Part shown: in pieces, positions 43,806 to 52,342 of the stretch | How positions within the stretch are numbered: the stretch's first letter is position 1 | Layout: every line of letters begins with the position of its first letter | Notes under the pieces: model-generated | The model's database searches: none | The model's input: the letters and a program-made list of their open reading frames with translations, nothing else | What the model was told of the DNA's origin: nothing | Program-made: the position numbers and the translations under genes | Origin: Flavobacterium cupriresistens | GTDB lineage: Bacteria > Bacteroidota > Bacteroidia > Flavobacteriales > Flavobacteriaceae | DNA length: 64,000 bases | Direction of reading: 5' to 3' | Assembly (NCBI RefSeq): GCF_020911925.1 | Contig: NZ_CP087134.1 | Span: 3,162,001-3,226,000 of the forward strand

Positions 43806-44405
43806 TTAGTATTGCTCTATCGTTTTTGAGAATGTTATCTTTCCTTTTTTGGTTATAGTTCCGTCTTTAAAGTGAGTATAGTTTCTTTTGGTATTTAAAA
43901 TAGGCCCGAGACTGTCGCATTGATGACTTGTAATGGAATCAACAGAATGTATTTTTAGATTACGGTCAATTTTGATATATGCTGCGCAGGTAAATCCACA
44001 GTCAGCCCCGCATCCGCCAACACCTAATTCTTCAGTACTTATTTTTTTACCCTCTTTTGTATAAGTTGCAATTACGGGTATATGAGTTTCAGCGGGAAGC
44101 AGATAAATGACTTTATAAGCTTCTAAAGTGTCTGGCAATATACCATAAGGATAGACATTGTCGAGATCAGGATCGATATTATTTAAATCTAAAAACTTTA
44201 AATCGTTTTTTGTAAAAGCCTTTAAATTCTCAATCTGTATGTCTGAAGTTTTAATGTTTAAGGGGAATTTCAGGGTTTTAAATTTCTTTAGAAACACTTC
44301 GAAATCTTTCGATTGTATGGAAAGTTCTTTTTTGGTGTTTGTTTCTTTGTTTTTACAGCTTAATAAAGTTACTGTTAGTAAAAAGAAAATAATTTTGAAT
44401 TTCAT
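43806..44405 (-). CDS. Lipoprotein of unknown function
   Basis: 199 residues, lipobox LLSC (Cys17). The centre has GVGGCGADCGFTCAAYIKID, a cysteine-rich loop that may be disulfide-bonded after export. No known family recognised. Confidence 0.7.
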   Translation of the reverse strand: MKFKIIFFLLTVTLLSCKNKETNTKKELSIQSKDFEVFLKKFKTLKFPLNIKTSDIQIENLKAFTKNDLKFLDLNNIDPDLDNVYPYGILPDTLEAYKVIYLLPAETHIPVIATYTKEGKKISTEELGVGGCGADCGFTCAAYIKIDRNLKIHSVDSITSHQCDSLGPILNTKRNYTHFKDGTITKKGKITFSKTIEQY

Positions 44406-44445
44406 ATTTTTATGTTTTCGGTTTGGAGATAATAGTCACTAATAT

Positions 44446-44567
44446 TACAGTGCTTGATATGTTTGGGGATTGAGGAGGTAGGTTTTTTCCATTTTGCAAA
44501 AAATTAGAAGTACATAGTGATCTTCAAAATTATTGTAATATTACAATCTCGCCAAACGTCAGTTACG
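44446..44567. repeat. attC-like repeat, subtype 1
   Basis: Left ACAGTGCTTGATATGTTTGG, centre GTTTTTTCCATTTTGCAAAA and AGAAGTACATAGTG, right ACAATCTCGCCAAACGTCAG ending GTTACG, directly before the next stop. Confidence 0.62.
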
Positions 44568-45057
44568 TGCTGGTTTTATTAATAGCTTCTATAATATTTT
44601 TAAGAGGATTTATATTTAAGTTTAACCATTCTTTTTTGTTAAAACCATTTTCAATCATCCAGTTTTTCATTAACTTTAATTCGCTTATTTTATTTGAATT
44701 ACTAGTATTTATAAAAAAACTGTTAAAGGCAATTTCATATTTTTGATCAAAATTATCTAAAAAAATAAACATATCTAGTAAAAAGTTTCCGGCATTTGGA
44801 ATTAATCTTTCATGTAAACATGGAACAAACATTCCGTCAAAACCGAAAGTAATAGATACTAATATAATATCAATATAATCATTATCCCATTTAACAATTT
44901 CGGTTTTTAAATTACTCCAATCTTCATCAAGAAATGTATTTAATTTTTTTTGGATTTCATTGCTACCACCACCCATAGACCAAAAATCACTATCTTCAGA
45001 ATTATGATCTAGAATGTAATTGTAGATTGATTTTATTTTATGATTTTCGTTTGTCAT
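44563..45057 (-). CDS. Cytosolic protein of unknown function
   Basis: 164 residues without signal peptide, acidic, with GGGSNEIQKKLNTFLDEDWS and IDIILVSITFGFDGMFVPCL. It resembles immunity-type proteins in size and composition only. Its stop overlaps the end of the repeat. Confidence 0.65.
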   Translation of the reverse strand: MTNENHKIKSIYNYILDHNSEDSDFWSMGGGSNEIQKKLNTFLDEDWSNLKTEIVKWDNDYIDIILVSITFGFDGMFVPCLHERLIPNAGNFLLDMFIFLDNFDQKYEIAFNSFFINTSNSNKISELKLMKNWMIENGFNKKEWLNLNINPLKNIIEAINKTST

Positions 45058-45101
45058 TATTACTCAATTAACCTTTTATTCTCTAGTTTTTTAAGTACAC
45101 A

Positions 45102-45209
45102 GTTAGCATTCCGACGTTTGGGAAGGTTATTCATTAAATACAAATTTTAATACAAAAAACCAACTGCAAATTCGACCAAAAGTCCCATATTACGACAAAT
45201 GCCTGTTAG
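45102..45209. repeat. attC-like repeat
   Basis: Left GTTAGCATTCCGACGTTTGGGA, centre AATACAAAAAACCAACTGCAAATT, right GTCCCATATTACGACAAATG ending CTGTTAG. TTTGGGA pairs with TCCCATA-type sequence. Confidence 0.62.
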
Positions 45210-45218
45210 TAAATGATT

Positions 45219-45662
45219 CTATTTTAACTCTAATTCAATTTTTTCTTTAGATACTTTTTTCAGTAAACTTTTTTCAGCTAAACTCCAAATAATTAAAATG
45301 TTATCTTTTACAAAAAAATCTTCCGGATGCTCCTTTGTAGATTTTTTTCCGCCCCAAAGTAGACCTTCGAGGAAACCTTGCATTTCAAAATTATTTTCAA
45401 ATTCAAAATACATAATGCTTCCACTGTCAGTTTTGTTTTCAAAATTTTGAACTTCTTTATGTTTTACTTTTCCAATCAAAGCAGAATATAGATCAGGATT
45501 ATTGTAGAATGTGCAAGCTTGTATTGAGATACATTTTGGTTTATTTGTCAAATGATAATCTACAGGAATTTCATTTTCATTAAGTTTTAACTTTTCAAAA
45601 TTCTGCGCAAATACATTTGTACTTAAAAATAAGCAAGAAAGAAATAAAATTGTTTTTTTCAT
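45219..45662 (-). CDS. Secreted protein of unknown function
   Basis: 147 residues from ATG 45662, which places a signal peptide (MKKTILFLSCLFLSTNVFAQ) at the N-terminus; the upstream ATG-less extension to 45698 is ignored. The body IMYFEFENNFEMQGFLEGLL and DNILIIWSLAEKSLLKKV is not recognised. Confidence 0.68.
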   Translation of the reverse strand: MKKTILFLSCLFLSTNVFAQNFEKLKLNENEIPVDYHLTNKPKCISIQACTFYNNPDLYSALIGKVKHKEVQNFENKTDSGSIMYFEFENNFEMQGFLEGLLWGGKKSTKEHPEDFFVKDNILIIWSLAEKSLLKKVSKEKIELELK

Positions 45663-45765
45663 TAAATAGGTTTTATATATAGTTTTTTCGTAATTCAACC
45701 ATACTTAAATTCGTTAGGAACTCATTCTGGTTGTAGAATTCTATTCGGTTACAGTAAACTTGTTG

Positions 45766-46320
45766 TTATCTGATGTTTTTTCTTTTCAATTGTGAATAGG
45801 ATTCCACAGTAATTATTGAGAGATTAAAAAGTAATAAGTAGTATCCACTCTTTATTTGTTCAACATCTTCAAAAATTTTCCCGAAATATAACATTATCAG
45901 TGGGATTATAAGTAAGAATATATTTAGAATGCCTAAAATAAAAGTTGTTTTTGGCTTGTCTTTAAACGAATAAAATATTATAAGTAGATCTATTAAAATA
46001 GAAACCGAAAACGGCATTAATGGCCATTGAGGAGTTTCAATATCATCAATGAATAGTTTCCCGATTTGATAACCGTTTAGTGTTAATTTTTTTTTGAGTT
46101 TTACAAAATCAGTAATTGCATTTTGCTTTTTTACGGTCAGTTCTGCGAAAGTTAAATTGTACTCTTTTTCATTAAGTTCCGTTTTAGAGACGCTTTTTAC
46201 CTCTTCCCATAATGGACTATTTTTTAAGTTTCTATTTTCAGAAATATTTTTGTCTGAACAAGTTTGAAAAAAGGGGAGGAATAGAATCAATAAACTAATT
46301 ATGGAGAGTTTCTTTAACAT
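45766..46320 (-). CDS. Lipoprotein with two C-terminal membrane helices
   Basis: 184 residues. Lipobox-like FQTC near residue 21, a charged middle (LKKKLTLNGYQIGKLFIDD), then hydrophobic segments FSVSILIDLLIIFYSF, FILGILNIFLLIIPLIML and YYLLLFNLSIITV. Not recognised. Confidence 0.65.
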   Translation of the reverse strand: MLKKLSIISLLILFLPFFQTCSDKNISENRNLKNSPLWEEVKSVSKTELNEKEYNLTFAELTVKKQNAITDFVKLKKKLTLNGYQIGKLFIDDIETPQWPLMPFSVSILIDLLIIFYSFKDKPKTTFILGILNIFLLIIPLIMLYFGKIFEDVEQIKSGYYLLLFNLSIITVESYSQLKRKNIR

Positions 46321-46345
46321 ATTTTGTTGTTTTATGGTTGTTCAT

Positions 46346-46400
46346 TGGTTATTTTCGGTGCTCTGTGTGAAAATGCCAGGAACGGTTAGCGGTAGTATTT
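46346..46400. repeat. Short, degenerate attC-like end
   Basis: GTTATTTTCGGTGCTCTGTG, then GCCAGGAACGGTTAGCGG, in a 65-bp gap; only the arms remain and the centre is missing. Confidence 0.4.
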
Positions 46401-46763
46401 TTTATAATCCTTTTTGGCTTCAATTATTGTGATTCCAAGTAAAATAAATCCGCCAATGAGAGCAATATACGCACCTAGTCTTTGTTTTTCAATATATTCT
46501 GCTGCGCTATATACAACTTCATTTTTTTTCTCAATTTGAAAGATATCCAAATTTAAGTTTGTTGAATTATTATCATTAAAATAAACTAGTACTTCATCGT
46601 TTAAATTCAACTTTTTAGCAAGCAAATCATAATTCTGTTCTTTATTATAAACTCCAAAAACTTTTTCATTTCCCTCAATTTTGAAAGTAAATACTTTTGA
46701 GGCAATTTTATACTTTCCGGCTACTGATGAATTGGAAACTAAAACGGCTGTCGACTGTAATTT
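46386..46763 (-). pseudogene. 5'-truncated small membrane protein gene
   Basis: The frame following the TAA of the TPR-like gene reads straight on as LQSTAVLVSNSSVAGKYKIA, SKVFTFKIEGNEKVFGVYNK and ends with a membrane helix (LGAYIALIGGFILLGITII). There is no ATG; the first usable codon is a TTG at 46625. No repeat lies between it and the preceding gene, so its 5' end and a cassette boundary seem to have been deleted together. Confidence 0.65.
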
Positions 46764-47864
46764 TTATTTCCACATTGATTTATACTGTTCCATTTTATTC
46801 ATTTCTTCACTCATAAATGAATTGTCTTTATTTTGTATTCTTAATTGATTTATAGCGTCAATGTTTGCCAATACACCAGATTCATACCAAGGAAATTCAT
46901 TTGCTAAGGAGCCAAGTTTAGCTAATGCTCTTAGACTTTCTCCATTTTGTGACAGAAAAACCGAATGTTCGTATCTAAATGTTGGACACCAATAATATTC
47001 TTCGGCTAATTTTTCCCAAGTTTCTTCATCACAATTTCCTGCTTTAAGAAAATTAATTGCAAAAATAGATGAATCGATATAATTAACAGAAAAAGCAAAA
47101 TAATTTAATAATGGAATTTCTTTCTCGTTAGCATCGTTTTTGATTCTATTTTCGATTACTTCGTTAATTAATTTATGGGATAGTTCTTTATCTTCATATG
47201 AATTGGATAAATGTAATAAATTAGCGTATTCGGTTTTGACAATATCTAAATCCGGTCTCAATTCGTAAGCGCCTTTTGAATAATGTAAAGCTTGAGGAAT
47301 GGAGTTTAAAACACGATAAAGTTTTGATAGTGCAACAATCAATCTTATATCTTGAAAATCATCTTGTTTTATATTGGTTTCTTGAAAATTTAAAGCTTTT
47401 AGAGCGTATCTGTCTTTTACAAATCGTTCAATTATTTGCCATTTTTGTAATTTGTTAAGTTCAGTTTCATCCCATTGTTCAAATAAAATTGCTCTTCGGT
47501 CCCAAATTGATCTGACTTTTTTCCATTCATTAAAAGTGAAATTAAAAGCTTCGTGTTCTTCAAACAAATTCCCTTGTTCGTCTTCTAAACTAAGCTCAAT
47601 TCTAAATTCAGGAGATGAATAGTATCGATTTATTGAATCATACAATTCCGTTTTAAAAAGATCAGGTGTATTTGTACTAATTTCATTAGAACTGGATAAT
47701 TTATTCATCATTTCTAAAAATAAATCTTGGTCATTTTGTGGCGAAGATTTAAGTTCATCCATTGCTTTTTTTTCATGCTCCTCAGCATTCTTTTCAATTA
47801 TTGATGAATTTCTTTCTTGTTCTTTGTTTTCGGTTTTTCCGAATAATCGTTTAAATAGGCTCAT
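46764..47864 (-). CDS. TPR-like protein of unknown function
   Basis: 366 residues, the longest of the array. After a charged N-terminus (MSLFKRLFGKTENKEQERNS) the protein is helical, with TPR-like pairs around residues 175-230 (SKLYRVLNSIPQALHYSKGA, YELRPDLDIVKTEYANLLHL). No catalytic motif is seen. Stop TAA is shared in frame with the truncated gene that follows. Confidence 0.7.
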   Translation of the reverse strand: MSLFKRLFGKTENKEQERNSSIIEKNAEEHEKKAMDELKSSPQNDQDLFLEMMNKLSSSNEISTNTPDLFKTELYDSINRYYSSPEFRIELSLEDEQGNLFEEHEAFNFTFNEWKKVRSIWDRRAILFEQWDETELNKLQKWQIIERFVKDRYALKALNFQETNIKQDDFQDIRLIVALSKLYRVLNSIPQALHYSKGAYELRPDLDIVKTEYANLLHLSNSYEDKELSHKLINEVIENRIKNDANEKEIPLLNYFAFSVNYIDSSIFAINFLKAGNCDEETWEKLAEEYYWCPTFRYEHSVFLSQNGESLRALAKLGSLANEFPWYESGVLANIDAINQLRIQNKDNSFMSEEMNKMEQYKSMWK

Positions 47865-47899
47865 AGTTGTTGTTTTTCTAAAATTACAGCTTACGGCTG

Positions 47900-48037
47900 T
47901 TAGCGTTTATTGTTTGTTTTTATAGCGTATTGGTCAAATTTATACTTAATTTTTTTTGTTATAAAGTTTGAAATAAATAACGAGCCTGCCCCTAAAAAAA
48001 CAAAAGATGTTCCCATTTTTAATGGGGAAATATCCAT
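47900..48037 (-). CDS. Small membrane protein, 45 residues
   Basis: ATG at 48037 to TAA at 47900: MDISPLKMGTSFVFLGAGSL then FISNFITKKIKYKF and a basic tail KTNNKR. One membrane helix (about residues 7-25) followed by a lysine-rich tail is a plausible small protein, and it fills an otherwise empty 450-bp gap in the same orientation as its neighbours. Its stop lies in a repeat-end sequence TTACGGCTGTTAGCG, like the stops of other array genes. Confidence 0.5.
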   Translation of the reverse strand: MDISPLKMGTSFVFLGAGSLFISNFITKKIKYKFDQYAIKTNNKR

Positions 48038-48313
48038 TTTTCACTCCACCAAAAATTATATGTAAGTGAATAGATGTTTTTCATTTGTTTTTTTAAGCCG
48101 TTACGATGTTTAATTCTATTTAATATTAAATTTCATGTGTAATTGGGATTTCTAAAATATAAAAAAGGATATTATCATTTTTTACATATTTTTTGTAAAC
48201 TTCAGGTTTCCACTTCAGGATTTAATGTGTAAACAGAGATGTGTAAAAAGATGCTTTTATTTTTGCTGTTAATAGTAGTCAAATTATTCAGATCAATATG
48301 TATGGTTAATAAT

Positions 48314-48820
48314 TTATTTCTCAATTTTTTCAAAGTAAATACTTTCCCCACTATCCGGGTCACCAATTATAAATTCAATTCTATAATTCCCTAAACCTCT
48401 ATCAATATGAGCAGAAGTAAAAAGATTTGGGCATTCTAAAGACAATTCATTATATTTAAATTCGTAGTCAACTTCATATTTTCCATTTTGACATATGTCA
48501 ATAGATGGAGTTGTGGTCAATTTAAAAGTGCCGTTTTCATACAATTGAAGTTTATATTTATCGTAAGTATTTTTGTCAATATTAAGACGAGTGACCTTTA
48601 CGATATGATATTTTCCAACTAAATCTTTAGTTTTTGATCTACTTGTGAATAGCCCACTAAACAAACCAAACAGTAGAAAAGCTATAACAATGATTGAAGA
48701 AGTTTTTATAAGTATTAATCCTTTTCTTCGTGTATTCTTTTTCAGCAGAAAAAAAAGCCCAGGAAAAAAGCCCAAACCTATGATGAAAAGAATTAAAGAC
48801 AGAAGTATGTTAAATGTCAT
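48314..48820 (-). CDS. Membrane-anchored protein of unknown function
   Basis: 168 residues. Two N-terminal helices (LLSLILFIIGLGFFPGLFFL, IIVIAFLLFGLFSGLF) and a soluble beta-rich domain (GKYHIVKVTRLNIDKNTYDK, LQLYENGTFKLTTTPS) like lipocalin-type copper-resistance or DUF4488 proteins. Not assigned. Confidence 0.65.
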   Translation of the reverse strand: MTFNILLSLILFIIGLGFFPGLFFLLKKNTRRKGLILIKTSSIIVIAFLLFGLFSGLFTSRSKTKDLVGKYHIVKVTRLNIDKNTYDKYKLQLYENGTFKLTTTPSIDICQNGKYEVDYEFKYNELSLECPNLFTSAHIDRGLGNYRIEFIIGDPDSGESIYFEKIEK

Positions 48821-48884
48821 TTTTGGATTTGTATTTCAGTTGAAGTTTCTTCTGAGAATTGGGTTTCAGTTTGCATTTTTGGAG

Positions 48885-49005
48885 TTTGAAGAGGTTAGGT
48901 ATTAAAAAGTTGATTTTTTTCCATTTGACGCACATTTTCCTAGTACAAAACCATTTTTAAATTCTGGGCAATGTTCAAATCTCGTATAAGAGCTCTTAGC
49001 GGCTG
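48885..49005. repeat. attC-like repeat, degenerate left end
   Basis: Centre TTTTTTTCCATTTGACGCACA, TTTTCCTAGTACAAAACC (subtype 1); right CAAATCTCGTATAAGAGCTC then TTAGCGGCTG, 5 bp before the next stop. The left arm is weak. Confidence 0.6.
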
Positions 49006-49006
49006 C

Positions 49007-49468
49007 TTATTTTAATGCAGCTATTTTTCCGTCAGTAATAGTTACCATTATATTGGTTTTATTTTCGGAACTATCATCATGAAATTTTACTTGAAATTTA
49101 TTTTTTTGTCCCACTACATTTTCTATAGATAATGATTCTATCATTTTTTCAGAGACATCCTGAGCATTTATAAATGGGTCATAATCCAATTCATTATTTT
49201 CAAATTCATTCGAAATACTGTCTAATAAAGTCTTTTTACAATATTTGTTTTTTAAAGAATCTAATTTTCTCTCGGATTCTTTGAGATTTGAATTAGTAAA
49301 TTCATGTAAATAAGCTACATAAAATGCATTTAATATTTCTTTCGAATTAGATTCATCTGCAATTTTTGTGTCCGTACTTGATAATTCGGTTTTGTTTTTT
49401 TCGTCGTTTTTTTTACAACTTATTATAAGTAGTACTATTACTATGAAAAATAGATGTCTTCTTTTCAT
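49007..49468 (-). CDS. Lipoprotein, DUF3828-like
   Basis: 153 residues, lipobox IISC (Cys18). The helix SKEILNAFYVAYLHEFTNSN and LDYDPFINAQDVSEKMIESL, then QVKFHDDSSENKTNIMVTIT, follow the DUF3828 pattern. Only 24 bp and no repeat separate it from the next gene, so both may form one unit. Confidence 0.68.
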   Translation of the reverse strand: MKRRHLFFIVIVLLIISCKKNDEKNKTELSSTDTKIADESNSKEILNAFYVAYLHEFTNSNLKESERKLDSLKNKYCKKTLLDSISNEFENNELDYDPFINAQDVSEKMIESLSIENVVGQKNKFQVKFHDDSSENKTNIMVTITDGKIAALK

Positions 49469-49492
49469 TTTGACTTTCTGTTTTTGTTATTA

Positions 49493-49969
49493 TTACAACC
49501 GAGTAATAGGAATAAAATTAATAGAATATTTTTCTCCTTTACGAACTAATTTATCTGTTTGTGTATTATATGATTGTAGTTTACCTTTTGAGATTTTGTA
49601 TTTCAAATGATATTCTATCTCATTTTCCTTTTTTAACTCATAAGAATGAGTTTTTCCAAAATTTCCAAAATTTACAATGGTATCTTTTCCGTTAATTTTG
49701 ACAATTTCACTTTCAGTTTCGTCTTTCAGTTTGTTAAATCGTAAATATAATTTCTTTTTTTTGATTATGTATTTTCCATCAAGTTCTTGGTGTGATAAAT
49801 CGCCTGAAAATTCATAGTGAAAAGTACTATCAGATTTCAACTCAATTTTTGTTATAAAGAAACCTAAATCCGCAAAGTTTGATCGATACTTTCCATCAAT
49901 TTTTTCGCTAACATTACACGACATTAAAAAAATAGAAAAGCAAATAAGTAAAATAATTTTCGGTTTCAT
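49493..49969 (-). CDS. Lipoprotein of unknown function
   Basis: 158 residues, lipobox LMSC (Cys18). Lipocalin-like strands: IDGKYRSNFADLGFFITKIE, LKSDSTFHYEFSGDLSHQEL, DGKYIIKKKKLYLRFNKLKD. Such small lipocalin-fold lipoproteins are common in flavobacteria. Confidence 0.68.
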   Translation of the reverse strand: MKPKIILLICFSIFLMSCNVSEKIDGKYRSNFADLGFFITKIELKSDSTFHYEFSGDLSHQELDGKYIIKKKKLYLRFNKLKDETESEIVKINGKDTIVNFGNFGKTHSYELKKENEIEYHLKYKISKGKLQSYNTQTDKLVRKGEKYSINFIPITRL

Positions 49970-49995
49970 TTTCGTTTTTTTTGAGATATAGCTAT

Positions 49996-50124
49996 TAACG
50001 GTTTGACATTTGTGGCAGCTAGGGAATATAAGGTGCGCTTTTATTGTATTATGTATAAGTTTTACAAGTACAAAACCAGCTGCAAATTAAATTAAATACC
50101 CGAATCTCATGTAAAAGTTGTTAA
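49996..50124. repeat. attC-like repeat, subtype 1
   Basis: Left TTAACGGTTTGACATTTGTG, centre TTTTACAAGTACAAAACCAG then CTGCAAATTAAATT, right CCCGAATCTCATGTAAAAGTTG ending GTTAAC. It lies just after the next gene's stop. Confidence 0.68.
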
Positions 50125-50612
50125 CTGCTGGCTTGTTTCAATAAACTTCTGGACTTTTCAATAATCTCTAACTCATATTTTAGATTGTATTCTTTACTTG
50201 AAAACGTTGGAGAAATCAAAATGTCATTTTCATAGTAAAATCTTTTTTTGATAAACTTTTTTTTCTTTCTACGACTAATTATTGATTCTATGTAAATAAG
50301 TTTCGAATTGGAATAGTAAAAACTCATGTCTTCGTCTGTTTCTTGATTCCTTCGTGTATAACAAATCCTGATAACTAGACCATTAGTTTTTAATAACCGC
50401 GTATTGTTATACATTCTTCTTGTAGGTTTTCCATCAATTCGACCATGTGTAAATACAAATTCTTCATTAGACACTTCTTCTGTAAGGAAACTAGAAATAC
50501 TGTCCGTATATTTTACATGTGATTCTATAGTTTTTATTTTGCTCGCATCTGTTTCGCCTGTTTGTCCAAACATTAGGATTGGAGATAATAATAGTAGAAT
50601 TTTAAATTTCAT
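50121..50612 (-). CDS. Secreted protein of unknown function
   Basis: 163 residues, signal peptide MKFKILLLLSPILMFGQ. Mature part: FVFTHGRIDGKPTRRMYNNT, lysine-rich ISRRKKKKFIKKRFYYENDI. No family recognised. Confidence 0.67.
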   Translation of the reverse strand: MKFKILLLLSPILMFGQTGETDASKIKTIESHVKYTDSISSFLTEEVSNEEFVFTHGRIDGKPTRRMYNNTRLLKTNGLVIRICYTRRNQETDEDMSFYYSNSKLIYIESIISRRKKKKFIKKRFYYENDILISPTFSSKEYNLKYELEIIEKSRSLLKQASS

Positions 50613-50645
50613 GTTTTATGTTTGAAATGTACTGAAGCTTACAAC

Positions 50646-50772
50646 TAACGTTCTGGCGCTATACGAGGTTTGGGATTAACGATGTGAGTTTTTTCCATTA
50701 AGCAAAAATTTTCCAAGTACAAAACCAGCTATAAATTAAGCCAAGTACCCAAATCTCTTTTAACGACTGTTG
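50646..50772. repeat. attC-like repeat, subtype 1, best-preserved copy
   Basis: Left TAACGTTCTGGCGCTATACG then AGGTTTGGGA; centre GTTTTTTCCATTAAGCAAAA and CCAAGTACAAAACCAGCTAT; right ACCCAAATCTCTTTTAACGA then CTGTTGG. GAGGTTTGGG pairs with CCCAAATCTC; AAC and GTT sit at the ends. The next gene's stop is 13 bp away and the previous gene's start is 33 bp away. Confidence 0.78.
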
Positions 50773-50784
50773 GTAGTTGTATTT

Positions 50785-51378
50785 TTAAACCCAATTAATA
50801 TCAGTTGAACTAACTAATTGGCGACTACCGTTTTCATAAACAAAGTTAAAGGTAAATGTTTGCGGTAAATTATCATTAGGTTTTCCCATTAGAATTAACT
50901 TTAAAAAATATGGATTACCGCCTATAAAAAATGAACTTTGATTTAAAGCAATTACTAATGAATCTATTGTTTTTTGTTGCCCATCCCATTGAACATCATG
51001 CCATTTAAATAAATCTTTAATGTCTGTACCTGCTGGTTTACCATTAAAATTATTATTACTGAATATTTCAATTGTTTTCAATTTATCTTTCAGTCCGTCA
51101 ATACCTGGGGTGCCTTTTGAAAAAGCATAAGCTGAAGTTGTAAAGTTGAACCACTGTCTTGATTTTTCAATATTTGCAACGTAGGTATAAGACATGTTAA
51201 TTTTAAAGTATACTTTATTTTCTGAAATTATATCTATAGGCTTAACAACATTTGTTAATGCTTCGTCCTTAAAAGCCTGACAAGTCAAATTGTCAATTTT
51301 ATAATATGGGTCTACACTTTCACATGAGATTGGTATAATTCCTAAGAAAAACACTAATATTAATATATTACGTTTCAT
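50785..51378 (-). CDS. Lipoprotein of unknown function
   Basis: 197 residues, lipobox PISC (Cys19), then a beta-rich body (INMSYTYVANIEKSRQWFNF, LKTIEIFSNNNFNGKPAGTD). It has the look of DUF5034-type flavobacterial lipoproteins, but I cannot assign it. Bounded by good repeat copies on both sides, so a clean single-gene unit. Confidence 0.68.
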   Translation of the reverse strand: MKRNILILVFFLGIIPISCESVDPYYKIDNLTCQAFKDEALTNVVKPIDIISENKVYFKINMSYTYVANIEKSRQWFNFTTSAYAFSKGTPGIDGLKDKLKTIEIFSNNNFNGKPAGTDIKDLFKWHDVQWDGQQKTIDSLVIALNQSSFFIGGNPYFLKLILMGKPNDNLPQTFTFNFVYENGSRQLVSSTDINWV

Positions 51379-51462
51379 AAATTACTCATTGTTTAAAAAT
51401 TTAATTTTCTGATTCTATGCTATGGATTACAATTATGTCTAATTTTTCGGTAATAGTACTAC

Positions 51463-51561
51463 CAACGTCTTGGCACTATACGAGTATGGGGATTTAGAAG
51501 GCCGAATATAGGAATAAAACGATAATTCAAGAAAGGCTCAATCACGACAAACGACTGTTGT
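51463..51561. repeat. attC-like repeat, subtype 2
   Basis: Left CCAACGTCTTGGCACTATACG; centre GGATTTAGAAGGCCGAATAT and AGGAATAAAACGATAATTC; right AATCACGACAAACGACTGTTG. The left arm is shared with subtype 1 copies while the centre is not. Confidence 0.7.
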
Positions 51562-51584
51562 GCGATCGGTTATTTTATTTACTA

Positions 51585-52148
51585 TTACTCTCCAATATAT
51601 TTTGTTCGTATAAATTTTGAACAATCATTTTCAAACTCATTGCATGAATCAAATAAGATTGTAGCTCCATTTTTATTTTTGTTACTTTTCAAGATTTGAT
51701 AAATTTCAACTCCTCCAATTGGGTCGACTCCAACTAAATCAATAATAATATTCTTTGTAAAAGTTAACGTTTTGTATAAGCTTAGTATTCTTCTAGGACT
51801 TCCTGCTAATGTGTTCACTTTTATTTTTGGTTTCATCCAATTAAGTTCATATATTTTATTTCTGTAAAATATATTTGAGCCAGAATTCTTAAGATACTTT
51901 TCAACTGTTAGAGGAAAGATAAAACTTAAAAGTGAATCTGTTTGTATGTGTTCAACATATTTGAAACTTGAGTTTTGATTTGTAAAAATACTATTTAATT
52001 TAAGAGTTAAGTCCCTAAATTTAGCACCTCCAAGAATTTCAATTATAATAATTTCTCCTTCATTTATAGTAAAAGCAGGGATTATAAAATCGTCAATAAT
52101 TTGTTCAGGGAAATTTAATAACATTGTAAATTTGTTATTTGTAAACAT
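51585..52148 (-). CDS. Degenerate ABC-ATPase-like protein
   Basis: 187 residues. The order of parts follows an ABC ATPase: a P-loop region FTINEGEIIIIEILGGAKFR without GK[ST], a signature-like LAGSPRRILSLYKTL, a Walker B-like IIIDLVGVDPIGGVEIYQIL with the catalytic Glu missing, and an H-loop strand GATILFDSC without His. So it is either a pseudo-ATPase that kept the fold or a chance resemblance. A second ATG (M9) is an alternative start. It lies between two good repeat copies. Confidence 0.6.
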   Translation of the reverse strand: MFTNNKFTMLLNFPEQIIDDFIIPAFTINEGEIIIIEILGGAKFRDLTLKLNSIFTNQNSSFKYVEHIQTDSLLSFIFPLTVEKYLKNSGSNIFYRNKIYELNWMKPKIKVNTLAGSPRRILSLYKTLTFTKNIIIDLVGVDPIGGVEIYQILKSNKNKNGATILFDSCNEFENDCSKFIRTKYIGE

Positions 52149-52193
52149 TCATAAATTTGGTCTTTTTTTTTACTTCTGCGGTTAACTGTGGCG

Positions 52194-52324
52194 CAACGTT
52201 CTGGCACTACAAGAGGTTGGGGAATAAAGATGCGGGATTTTCTCCATTATGCACAAGTTTTCCAAGTACAAAACTAGCTGTAAATTCATACTAATGTCCA
52301 AATCTCGTGTAACGGTTATTAGTT
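52194..52324. repeat. attC-like repeat, subtype 1
   Basis: Left CAACGTTCTGGCACTACAAG then AGGTTGGGGA; centre TTTTCTCCATTATGCACAAG and CCAAGTACAAAACTAGCTG; right GTCCAAATCTCGTGTAACGG ending ATTAGTTAG. Arm pairing AAC-N7-C-N2-TAC-N2-GAG is seen on both sides. Confidence 0.75.
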
Positions 52325-52342
52325 AGCCGGGCTTTGTTCTTA

